DNA of 9,574 bases from Methylovulum sp. Its GTDB lineage: Bacteria; Pseudomonadota; Gammaproteobacteria; Methylococcales; Methylomonadaceae. Location: positions 1-9,574 of the forward strand of contig JACXTQ010000155.1 of the NCBI GenBank assembly GCA_016919605.1. Direction: 5' to 3'. The position numbers and the translations under genes were made by a program. The notes beneath the pieces are model-generated. The model was given only the letters and a program-made list of their open reading frames with translations, was not told the origin of the DNA and made no database searches. How positions within the stretch are numbered: the first letter of the stretch is position 1; each line of letters starts with the position of its first letter. This document shows, piece after piece, positions 1 to 5,943 of the stretch.

Positions 1-193
1 TATTCCTGTCTTCTTCCTTCCAAAAACTATAGGCCTCCCGTTCCCGCTTCAATAAAGCAGCTGATTTTTTTTGCACCGCCAACAGTGGCAACACCCGCAT
101 CGCCGAACGCACAGCAAATGCAACTTTCTGCTCCCTGCTTTTACCTTGTAACTGTTCAGTCACTTCGTTTTTAAACGCTTCGCTATCAAACAT
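1..193 (-). CDS. Hypothetical protein, N-terminal fragment (runs off left edge)
   Basis: An open frame starts with ATG at 193-191 and stays open to base 2, giving 64 codons and no stop before the window edge. It begins MFDSEAFKNEVTEQLQGKSR and continues with a segment containing FAVRSAMRVLPLLA, then a basic, aromatic stretch ending FWKEEDRN. It has no signal peptide or membrane segment. The composition (amphipathic, Lys/Glu-rich, one short hydrophobic helix at about residues 25-40) suggests a cytoplasmic alpha-helical N-terminus. A G-run (rc of 197-201) lies only 3 bases before the ATG, so the ribosome binding site is poor but purine-rich. I do not recognise the family. The RVLPLL-type segment reminds me of N-termini of uncharacterised proteins in methanotrophs and sulfur bacteria, but that is memory and not a match. 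The frame looks coding because it is hydrophilic with sensible codons. Confidence 0.55.
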   Translation of the reverse strand, partial: MFDSEAFKNEVTEQLQGKSREQKVAFAVRSAMRVLPLLAVQKKSAALLKREREAYSFWKEEDRN

Positions 194-427
194 AAACCCC
201 CATCGACAACCGTCTTAAAAAACCAAACCCTATCTGTCCTGCCCTAAGCTTAACCCAAGTTACCCCTCATGACCAGCCCGCCAAATACCCACGGCATAAA
301 CCCTGTTACTTTGCCAAATCCGCCCGACATCATCGCCCACCCGTACAAAATCCATCCACCCTAACAGCGCATTGCTATTAGGTTAAGGATTTGTGATTGT
401 AATTTCAATAACATAAAAACATACACC

Positions 428-549
428 ATCGTTCCCACGCTCCGGCGTACCCTTTGGGGCATAAATGGGAATGCAGCCAGGGATGCTCCAGCGTCCCGCA
501 ACGCCGGAGCGTTGCGACAGGCATTCCCACGCCGGAGCGTGGGAACGAT
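428..549. repeat. Cloverleaf-forming intergenic repeat element
   Basis: The arms at 428-448 and 529-549 are perfect 21-bp inverted repeats (ATCGTTCCCACGCTCCGGCG plus T, and its complement). Inside them, GGGAATGC (467-474) pairs with GCATTCCC (521-528) and extends the outer stem. Two hairpins sit within: GGATGC-TCCA-GCGTCC (481-496, one G-T wobble) and GCAACGC-CGGA-GCGTTGC (498-515, perfect 7-bp stem). A competing hairpin, TTCCCACGC-CGGA-GCGTGGGAA, forms at 524-545. Bases 449-466 are the only large unpaired stretch. The recurring CTCC(G/A)GCG core marks it as one of the mosaic GTTCCCACGCTCC repeats that I recall in intergenic DNA of Methylococcales and some other gammaproteobacteria. It resembles a REP-like or MITE-like non-autonomous element. 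It encodes no protein, and I see no transposase nearby. Confidence 0.8.
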
Positions 550-593
550 AGGCGATTGATTTTTATTGTTTATTATTTAACTTAATGGCAGTG

Positions 594-617
594 ACGCTCC
601 GGCGTGGGAACGATAGG
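594..617. repeat. Partial second copy of the intergenic repeat
   Basis: ACGCTCCGGCGTGGGAACGA followed by TAGG reproduces one outer arm of the element at 428-549: GCGTGGGAACGATAGG also occurs at 537-552, with GGCG in place of GAGC in the core. It is a single arm with no partner nearby, so it is a fragment. It is bracketed by near-identical 13-mers, AATGGCAGTGACG (584-596) and AATGGCAATGACG (620-632), which differ at one base. Confidence 0.65.
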
Positions 618-894
618 TGAATGGCAATGACGGCCCAAGCCTATGCTGATGCACACCCTCTGCCCAAACCCTGCCGCCCTGCCACCACTGCCGTGCCGTT
701 TTGACAATAATATGTATTATTATGGTAAACAATGACAAAGTTATTACGGTAATTCGGTACAATTTGAGGCATAATTGCACCTACTTGATACATGTTTAGC
801 CTCTCGCCACCCCGCACCCGCCCCGACAAATCTTGTGATGGGCTGTTTTTTGTGATGCCTTCCGCAGTTATCGGTGGCTTTGCGCGAAAAACCC

Positions 895-922
895 TTGAAA
901 TTAGGCTTTTGGCGCATATATT
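895..922 (+). promoter_or_regulatory. Candidate sigma-70 promoter for the hydroxylase gene
   Basis: TTGAAA (895-900) and TATATT (917-922) are separated by 16 bp. Each hexamer matches the sigma-70 consensus at 5 of 6 positions. Transcription would begin near 929-931 and give a leader of about 150 nt before the ATG at 1080. It is the best-scoring promoter I saw by eye in front of this gene, without experimental support. Confidence 0.35.
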
Positions 923-972
923 GCTGCCTTTAAGTTGAAGTGTTTTACCAAGATGCGTTTCTTGACCATAAG

Positions 973-996
973 GTGTCGGCGTACCGTGCCGGACAC
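973..996 (+). other. Hairpin in the putative leader of the hydroxylase gene
   Basis: GTGTCGGC (973-980) pairs with GCCGGACAC (988-996) around a 7-nt loop, with one bulged G. A short alternative pairing, GACA (992-995) with TGTC (1000-1003), uses the same right-hand bases and would exclude the first hairpin. No T-run follows, so it is not an intrinsic terminator. It could affect leader stability or translation, or mean nothing. It does not match a riboswitch class I know. Confidence 0.25.
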
Positions 997-1079
997 TGGT
1001 GTCATGGCTTTGTCATTAAGCGCTTTTATGCTGGTGGCCAGGTCTTGAAGTTGCATCTGCCTTACTGGAGGATTCTCCC

Positions 1080-2078
1080 ATGTTAGAATTAATGACGTTT
1101 TTAGACGCTATTAACTGGCCTACCACTTTGTCAGCGGACGGGGTTGGCGTTATCTTGTTGGTTTTTTTCGGGCTGTTTTACGGTCTGGAACAACTGTTCC
1201 CCCATCGTAAAGACCCTGCGCAACGGCGGGGTTCTTATGCGACCAATCTAGGCTTGTTTGTCGTCAATAATACAGTGCTGTCCTTGCTGTCGGTGTCATC
1301 GTTGTTTTTGCTGGCCGAGCAGTATGCAGGACAGGGTTTGTTGCGCTATATCAGCCATCCTGCCGCGCAAATGGTCACGGCGTTTTTGGTGCTGGATTTG
1401 TTGCTGTATTTTTGGCATCGGCTGTGCCATCGTTTTGATGGCCTGTGGCTGTTCCACCGTGTCCACCATAATGATCCGTATTTGAATACGTCTACGGCGT
1501 TGCGGGTACACATTTTGGAGTTGCTTATCACTAATGCGCTGAAAGCGGGGTATGTGGTGGTGTTGGGCGTTGACCAGTTGATGATGCTGGGCAATGAGTT
1601 GCTGATTACGGTGTTGACCTTGTTCCACCATACCAATATCGCCTTTAGGGGCGAAAAATGGCTGGGTAAGTTGCTGATTGTGCCTTATCTGCACCGCGCC
1701 CACCATTCCACCGAGCGTTATGAGCATGACAGTAATTATGGCGCGGCGTTGTCTATCTGGGACCGTTTGCTGGGTACGCTCAATGAGCGCGAACCTGTGG
1801 CTATCGGTGTTAACGGCGATTCACCACAGGAGCTTATCAATTTGTTTAAATTGGGTTTTAATTGGGTGCATCCGGCGCCGCCCGTCTACGCATTGCCTGA
1901 TAATTTGGATGAAATGATCGCTGAGGCGGCTTATTACCGCGCCGAAAAACGCAATTTTTCGCCAGGTTATGAGTTGCTGGATTGGCTGGAAGCGAAAAAT
2001 GATATTTTTAAGCTGCTTTATGGTTATGAGTTGGGCAAGAAGCAGCAAGCTAAATATGGCTTGACGGTGTTAGGCTAA
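1080..2078 (+). CDS. Fatty acid hydroxylase/sterol desaturase superfamily membrane protein
   Basis: This is a 332-residue integral membrane protein with the histidine pattern of the fatty acid hydroxylase superfamily of non-haem di-iron enzymes: HRLCH (113-117), HRVHH (126-130), HH (183-184) and HRAHH (205-209). Members use O2 to hydroxylate or desaturate lipids such as sterols, fatty acids, carotenoids or alkylglycerols at the membrane, with the His clusters facing the cytoplasm. Hydrophobic segments lie at about 22-40, 56-78, 98-112 and 147-182. The start is supported by TGGAGG (1066-1071), 8 bases before the ATG. Length and motif spacing look intact for bacterial members. The roughly 90-residue C-terminal tail is soluble and contains aromatic and charged residues. 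Methylococcales make sterols and unusual lipids, so a lipid-modifying role fits, but the substrate cannot be read from the sequence. No lipid-synthesis gene is adjacent. The family is secure; the reaction is not. Confidence 0.92.
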   Translation: MLELMTFLDAINWPTTLSADGVGVILLVFFGLFYGLEQLFPHRKDPAQRRGSYATNLGLFVVNNTVLSLLSVSSLFLLAEQYAGQGLLRYISHPAAQMVTAFLVLDLLLYFWHRLCHRFDGLWLFHRVHHNDPYLNTSTALRVHILELLITNALKAGYVVVLGVDQLMMLGNELLITVLTLFHHTNIAFRGEKWLGKLLIVPYLHRAHHSTERYEHDSNYGAALSIWDRLLGTLNEREPVAIGVNGDSPQELINLFKLGFNWVHPAPPVYALPDNLDEMIAEAAYYRAEKRNFSPGYELLDWLEAKNDIFKLLYGYELGKKQQAKYGLTVLG

Positions 2079-2224
2079 CGGCTATGTTGTTCTGCTTTGC
2101 CGCTTTTAGGGGGGAGGGCGTATCTGGAAAGAATTCCTTCCAACGCTTTGGGATGGTAATCCAGCAAATAAGTAAAAACTGTAATAAGATAGGCTCCGTT
2201 TTAACCTTGCTTGAGGCTTGTCTT

Positions 2225-2566
2225 ATGCGCCGTCTTATTCTGCTGATTGTTATGCTCGTTCCTGTTTATGCTCTGGCGGCGGACGAAGCCCCGCCCACGC
2301 TGGAAAATGTGCCGGATGCCCCCCAGCCTCCGGCACAGGTGGAAAGCGGCGAAAATATGGAGCCGGAAATCACTATCTTGCGTAGCGGCAAAAAGATTAT
2401 CCAAGAGTATCGCCGAGGCGGGCGGCTGTATATGGTCAAAATCGTCCCTGATATTGGCCCTGCCTATTATTTTCTCGACAGCAACGGTGATGGTTTGTTT
2501 GATACCCGCAACAGCGATTTGGACAGGGGCAGTTATGTGAATGTCTGGAAGCTGTTTGAGTGGTAG
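2225..2566 (+). CDS. DUF2782 family small exported protein
   Basis: This is a 113-residue protein starting at ATG 2225, preceded by GAGG (2213-2216) at 8 bases. The same frame is open back to an ATG at 2084. I reject that start because it would place 47 unrelated residues before a clear signal peptide and lacks a good ribosome binding site. Residues 1-18 (MRRLILLIVMLVPVYALA) form a Sec signal with a likely cut after ALA. A Pro/Glu-rich linker (about 20-48) follows. Next comes the compact conserved domain: PEITIL, an EYRRGGRLYMVKIVP strand pair, and GPAYYFLDSNGDGLFDTR near residues 78-95, ending in a Trp-rich tail (VWKLFEW). This pattern matches DUF2782, a small periplasmic family of proteobacteria with no known function. 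In several genomes the family sits near polA, but here it follows the hydroxylase gene by 146 bp and may be transcribed with it. Confidence 0.85.
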   Translation: MRRLILLIVMLVPVYALAADEAPPTLENVPDAPQPPAQVESGENMEPEITILRSGKKIIQEYRRGGRLYMVKIVPDIGPAYYFLDSNGDGLFDTRNSDLDRGSYVNVWKLFEW

Positions 2567-2574
2567 GGGGATTG

Positions 2575-3768
2575 TTATAACAGCCCTAATGCTACGGGTT
2601 TGGCGGTGGGGAATACGGTTTGCACTTGTTGGGCGGACAGGCCAAATTGGCTTTGGAACAAGCCGCCCATGACGCTGCGGTAATCGTTGAGCACCCGAAA
2701 ATCGCGGTCTTCCAACAATGTTTTCTGCTCCACGCGCACTTGTTCGCCTACTATCTGCTTGCCCTTAATGCCACCGCCCAGCACCCAGTACGCTGTGCCG
2801 TGCCCGTGGTCGGTGCCTCTGTTGCCATTTTCGCGAAAGGTGCGGCCAAATTCAGAAATCACCAGCACCACGGTCTTTTGCCAGAGCGGCCCCATAGTCT
2901 TGGCAAAAACCGTTAGCCCTTCGCCTAAGTTGGCTATCTTATTGGCCAGTTGCCCTTCAGCACCGCCCTGGCCAAGGTGGGTGTCCCAACCGCCGACATC
3001 GACAAAACCGATGTTAAACTTGTCGCGCATCAGCAAGCCCATGCGTTGGGCCTCGGTGGCAAAGCCTTTGGATGGGATCGCCCCACGGCTGGCCATCTCC
3101 ATTTCTTGGGTCAAATCTTGCGCCACTTCATCACGCATCTGCATACCTTCCTGAACGTATTGATGTAAGGGATGCTGTTGGTACATTTCCGCCAAAATAG
3201 CCGCTTGGCGCTCGTCAAAAATTTTTTTGCCGTTATTGTTTCTTAGGGAGACATTAGGAATGACCGCCGAACCTTTACACACAATCGGTAAGGCATCAGT
3301 GAACGCCACGCCACGCGTGCCTGACAACACCCCCACCAAGCGGTTTAAAAAACCTGAATTATAGTCAATATGCCCGCCTAAGGGCTGCCCGAACTCAATG
3401 CTGTCTTGGGTTTCAAAATGGCTACGGGTCAGGTCATCCGTGCCTGCAAACGGGATAAATGCCGCTTGGCCTTGGTTAAATAGAGGCAGGATGGTGTCTT
3501 TTAAAGCCGGATGCAAGCCCCAATCGGCATTGATGGGCAACGCGGCTTTAGGGTCGGTGGGGTTAGGCTTGGCTATCGCCAGCGTCGGGCGGGCTTCATA
3601 GTAAAAACTGCTGCTATGGGGGATTAATATATTGGCGGCATCATAACCGCCGCGCAAAAACACCAGCAAAAACCGGCTGTCTGTACTGGGGGCGGCATAC
3701 AAGCCCGAGCGCCAACTCAAGGCCCCCATCGTGGCCGCTAAGGATTTAAGGAATAATCGACGGTTCAT
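2575..3768 (-). CDS. DUF1501 family exported protein (Tat signal)
   Basis: This 397-residue protein is a member of DUF1501, a family within the alkaline phosphatase/sulfatase-like fold group whose activity is unknown. I chose the ATG at 3768 because GGAG (rc of 3775-3778) lies 6 bases upstream and because it starts a twin-arginine signal, MNRRLFLKSLAATMGALSWR, with the RRxFLK core. The frame extends to a TTG at 3837, but that would bury the signal. Family landmarks in order are FLRGGYDAANILIP (37-50), HFETQDSIEFG (117-127), GGWDTHLGQGG (259-269), SEFGRTF (305-311) and GTDHGHGTAYWVLGGG (318-333). The Asp/His-rich segments could bind metal, but I cannot show the full metal-ligand set of a phosphatase. 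It follows the DUF1800 gene by 93 bp on the same strand, which is the usual pairing. Its stop lies 8 bp from the stop of the convergent DUF2782 gene, leaving no room for a terminator. Confidence 0.93.
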   Translation of the reverse strand: MNRRLFLKSLAATMGALSWRSGLYAAPSTDSRFLLVFLRGGYDAANILIPHSSSFYYEARPTLAIAKPNPTDPKAALPINADWGLHPALKDTILPLFNQGQAAFIPFAGTDDLTRSHFETQDSIEFGQPLGGHIDYNSGFLNRLVGVLSGTRGVAFTDALPIVCKGSAVIPNVSLRNNNGKKIFDERQAAILAEMYQQHPLHQYVQEGMQMRDEVAQDLTQEMEMASRGAIPSKGFATEAQRMGLLMRDKFNIGFVDVGGWDTHLGQGGAEGQLANKIANLGEGLTVFAKTMGPLWQKTVVLVISEFGRTFRENGNRGTDHGHGTAYWVLGGGIKGKQIVGEQVRVEQKTLLEDRDFRVLNDYRSVMGGLFQSQFGLSAQQVQTVFPTAKPVALGLL

Positions 3769-3861
3769 TACAGGCTCCAACTCATAGGCCAACCCGAAAC
3801 GGGTAGGCACTGGTTCATTATCGTTAAGACTTTCCAAAGAGACTTATGTCTACACGACTTG

Positions 3862-5361
3862 TCAATGGTACATAAACTCAGGTGAAGACAATAAAAACGT
3901 GTTCCATTCTGGCTGTGACACCGCTTTTGCCAAGGCATTTTTAGTCTGCACCGACAAATATGGCTCTATCGCCAGATAATACAAGCGGTTTGCCAAAACG
4001 GGCACGGGCTGGGTTTTCCGGTCAACATCCGGCCCGAACAACGGGGCTTTGCCACCGCCCATACGCTGGGCATAGTCAAAACGTTGCGTCAATTGCCCAG
4101 GGCTTAACCAATCTTTGGCCGTCAATCCGAAACCATCCGGTGTCGCACGCCCAAACAGCGGCTCGCCCAACTCGTGCATCCAGTTAAGTGGTGCCTGCAA
4201 GTTGGCAAGCGGGCGATCTTCATACGCGAAACGTAACGCCGAAACTATGTATTGATAGGGGTCTTTTACTTTACCGCCCAAGGAATCGGCGAAGGCTTTC
4301 GACTCGAATAGCACCCGCAATACGGCGGCAATATCACCATCGGTCGCCATAAATGTTTTTGCCATATTCGCCACCAAGTCAGGTGACGGTGTATCTGACA
4401 CCCAATAGGTTGCCAATTTTTTGCTGATGAACTGTGCGGTGGACGGATGCCGTACTAGCATATCCACTGCCTGCTCCACTTCGGCGACCCCATTGCCCTT
4501 AATGGTTTTACCCAGAAAGAATTTATCGCTAAAATCATGGCGGTAAGGGTTAAATTCAAAGCCGCCTTCATGGCGGTAGTAAGGTTCCATCTTCGGGTTT
4601 AACTTAGGGAAGTTATCCGTCCAATTCATCCCCATGCCCGTAAGGATATGCGCCAACGCCTGCACATCTTGCTGCGAATAACCACCGTCCACGCCCAACG
4701 TATGCAACTCCATCAGCTCACGGGCATAGTTTTCATTTATTTTATTGAGGGCATTTTGGGTATTATCCAAATACACCAGCATCGCCGGATGGTGTAAGGT
4801 CGCCATCAGTAAGTCTCGGAATTTACCCAGCGCGTAAGGACGGATCGCCCGATCTTCATAATCGGCAAGCAACATTTTAACCATCGGTGCCTTATCTCTG
4901 GACACACTAAAATGGTTAAACCAAAACCAGACCATTTGTTCCTTAAGTTGCGCGGGCGAATACAGCGCACGGAACACATGCCGTTGCATTGCCTCCCACA
5001 TTATTTGATTGATCGGCTGATTGGCATCCATTTTAGCCTGTTGGCGTTGCTCAAGAGGCAATTGGTCAATCTTACGGTTGTTCTCCTGCATCGCCAGCAC
5101 GTCCATTTTGATAGGCTCCACGGAAATGTGCATAGCGGCGATCAACTCCGCCACCCGTGGCGGTAGATGGTCATCAACCGTATTTTGCAATTGCCGGTTC
5201 AGATAGGTTGCCCTGCCCTGTGCAGCATACAACTCCAGCGTCTCACTGTTGATGCCATAGGTCATACGGTTAAGCCACTTGACATCGTCACCCGATAACG
5301 GGGTTGCCAATACCAACGTCGGCAAGCAACACAGCAACCCGATTATTTGTAACAGCTTCAT
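3862..5361 (-). CDS. DUF1800 family exported protein
   Basis: This 499-residue protein has the signatures of DUF1800: an N-terminal LNRMTYGINSETLELY (30-45), KEQMVWFWFNHFSVS (140-154), and RPYALGKFRDLLMATLHHPA (174-193). These are followed by LDNTQNALNKINENYARELM (198-217), ELHTLGVDGGYSQQDVQALA (218-237) and HDFSDKFFLG (275-284). The start is the ATG at 5361, with GGAG (rc of 5367-5370) 5 bases upstream. An in-frame ATG at 5394 lacks such a site and would precede the signal peptide MKLLQIIGLLCCLPTLVLA, which has a likely cleavage after LVLA. The protein is thus probably a Sec substrate in the periplasm or beyond. DUF1800 and DUF1501 genes recur as a pair in proteobacteria and planctomycetes, and their products are thought to act together, but no reaction is established. 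Length and motifs look intact. No promoter was clear upstream, and the gene begins 40 bp after the remnant at 5402-5617. Confidence 0.93.
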   Translation of the reverse strand: MKLLQIIGLLCCLPTLVLATPLSGDDVKWLNRMTYGINSETLELYAAQGRATYLNRQLQNTVDDHLPPRVAELIAAMHISVEPIKMDVLAMQENNRKIDQLPLEQRQQAKMDANQPINQIMWEAMQRHVFRALYSPAQLKEQMVWFWFNHFSVSRDKAPMVKMLLADYEDRAIRPYALGKFRDLLMATLHHPAMLVYLDNTQNALNKINENYARELMELHTLGVDGGYSQQDVQALAHILTGMGMNWTDNFPKLNPKMEPYYRHEGGFEFNPYRHDFSDKFFLGKTIKGNGVAEVEQAVDMLVRHPSTAQFISKKLATYWVSDTPSPDLVANMAKTFMATDGDIAAVLRVLFESKAFADSLGGKVKDPYQYIVSALRFAYEDRPLANLQAPLNWMHELGEPLFGRATPDGFGLTAKDWLSPGQLTQRFDYAQRMGGGKAPLFGPDVDRKTQPVPVLANRLYYLAIEPYLSVQTKNALAKAVSQPEWNTFLLSSPEFMYH

Positions 5362-5401
5362 AAGCACTCCAAGAAAATAACGCCCTATCCACATTTCGTA
5401 C

Positions 5402-5617
5402 CTAAGCCATTAAGGGCATTAGGCAATACTTTTCATACGACTTATTGGTCTTTAAGATAGTTTCACGACCATCACTTCGGTAGGCCGTAATTTTATTGTC
5501 ATCAATGGCGACCTGAATGGTGCCTACCCTGTCTGGTACACGCCAACAGCGGCTGGTACCACGTTTACGGGCGTTAATGGGCGTTAATGGGATTTGTAAC
5601 TGGAGAATTGGTTGACT
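5402..5617 (-). pseudogene. C-terminal remnant of an unrecognised minus-strand gene
   Basis: A minus-strand frame is open for 71 codons from after a TAA (rc of 5618-5620) to TAG (rc of 5402-5404) and contains no ATG, GTG or TTG usable as a start. Its later part reads like a real protein: RCWRVPDRVGTIQVAIDDNK, then ITAYRSDGRETILKTNKSYE, ending KYCLMPLMA. It shows alternating strands and turns and sensible codons. The first residues (SQPILQLQIPLTPIN) overlap the 10-bp duplication and look like non-native sequence. I do not recognise the family. The plus strand is also open in the exact codon-antisense register across 5453-5584 and lacks a start too, so that reading may be the real one, but the minus reading looks more protein-like. 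If it is real, the gene has lost its 5' part at about 5570-5590. Confidence 0.35.
5571..5590. repeat. 10-bp tandem duplication at a probable junction
   Basis: GCGTTAATGG occurs twice in a row, at 5571-5580 and 5581-5590. It lies exactly where the minus-strand remnant and the plus-strand frame meet. The second copy supplies the ATG used by the plus-strand frame, and the first supplies an in-frame TAA just upstream of it. If both copies are removed, the plus-strand frame joins the upstream plus-strand frame without a stop (TTFTG then FVTGELVDFTG). This may reflect slippage or end-joining at a rearrangement. Confidence 0.7.
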
Positions 5618-5856
5618 TTACAGGCACATTGAATACAGTGTCCGGCTGTTATGCGACGGTGATAACAGTAAAACCCGCACCTACTGTTGGCAATTACACG
5701 GTTAAAGATGAGAGCCGCAAGAAAATTATCTGGAATACCAATACGCTGTATACCCTGAATGCCAAACAAATTAAAGTTGGTATGATCGTGGAATGGAAAG
5801 GTTTGCGTGAGAAGGCCACTAACATTATCTTGGCCAAGAGCATGGTGATTAACTAA
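5587..5856 (+). CDS. Hypothetical 89-residue protein, possibly 5'-truncated
   Basis: The frame encodes 89 residues rich in beta-strand patterns (ELVDFTGTLNTVSGCYATVI, YTVKDESRKKIIWNTNTLYT), ending VGMIVEWKGLREKATNIILA plus KSMVIN. The Gly/Thr/Val-rich, well-spaced sequence and the stop followed by a hairpin suggest real coding DNA. It resembles the end of a small exported beta-barrel or OB-like domain, but I recognise no family. The start is doubtful: the ATG lies in the tandem duplication, no Shine-Dalgarno sequence precedes it, and there is no signal peptide. TGGAG at 5601-5605 lies inside the frame, too close to the following TTG to serve it. It may be the 3' part of a longer gene that lost its beginning. 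The next gene is convergent. Confidence 0.42.
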   Translation: MGFVTGELVDFTGTLNTVSGCYATVITVKPAPTVGNYTVKDESRKKIIWNTNTLYTLNAKQIKVGMIVEWKGLREKATNIILAKSMVIN

Positions 5857-5876
5857 AACACCGCAACTGAAACAGC

Positions 5877-5912
5877 TTCCGGCATCGTGCGTTTAGATGC
5901 GCTATGCCGGAA
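5877..5912. terminator. Hairpin between convergent genes, possible bidirectional terminator
   Basis: TTCCGGCAT (5877-5885) and ATGCCGGAA (5904-5912) form a perfect 9-bp stem. It continues after a small internal loop with GCGT (5889-5892) against GCGC (5899-5902, one G-T). It lies 20 bp after the stop of the plus-strand frame and about 32 bp after the stop of the RTX gene on the other strand. Neither side has a strong T-run. A second small hairpin, TTAAGC-TATAC-GCTTAA (5925-5941), sits right after the RTX stop. The role is inferred from position and stem quality. Confidence 0.5.
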
Positions 5913-5943
5913 AGCCACAATAAGTTAAGCTATACGCTTAAGG

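Larger units (their letters stand above)
194..1079. other. Long intergenic region with repeat element, no convincing gene
   Basis: 886 bases lie between the start of the left-edge gene and the hydroxylase start. Short open frames exist (for example minus-strand frames within 577-829 and a plus-strand 48-codon frame from 791). They have poor ribosome binding sites and low-complexity or basic translations, and part of one overlaps repeat DNA, so I do not call them. The identifiable contents are the foldable repeat at 428-549, a partial repeat copy at 594-617, an AT-rich inverted repeat (AATAAT-ATGT-ATTATT at 706-721), and the candidate promoter and leader hairpin of the gene at 1080. I see nothing in 194-427. 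No tRNA or other structured RNA gene was recognised. Confidence 0.6.

Noticed and set aside
428..632. CRISPR array
   Set aside because: The repeats are inverted and nested, with no regular spacers and no cas genes.
701..729. TTGACA at 701-706 as part of a promoter
   Set aside because: No acceptable -10 hexamer occurs at 16-18 bp spacing; the nearby TATTAT is only 8 bp away.
577..829. Two overlapping minus-strand frames of 62-67 codons
   Set aside because: They share the same DNA in two frames, one runs into the repeat fragment, both lack a good ribosome binding site, and the translations are Gly/Arg/His-rich with no recognisable domain.
791..937. Plus-strand 48-codon frame from ATG 791
   Set aside because: No Shine-Dalgarno sequence, Pro/Arg-rich start, and the candidate promoter of the next gene lies inside it.
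2084..2224. N-terminal extension of the DUF2782 frame from ATG 2084
   Set aside because: It would bury the signal peptide starting at 2225 and lacks a good ribosome binding site; the internal ATG has GAGG at proper spacing.
3769..3837. TTG start extending DUF1501 by 23 residues
   Set aside because: The extension precedes the Tat signal, and the ATG at 3768 has GGAG 6 bases upstream.
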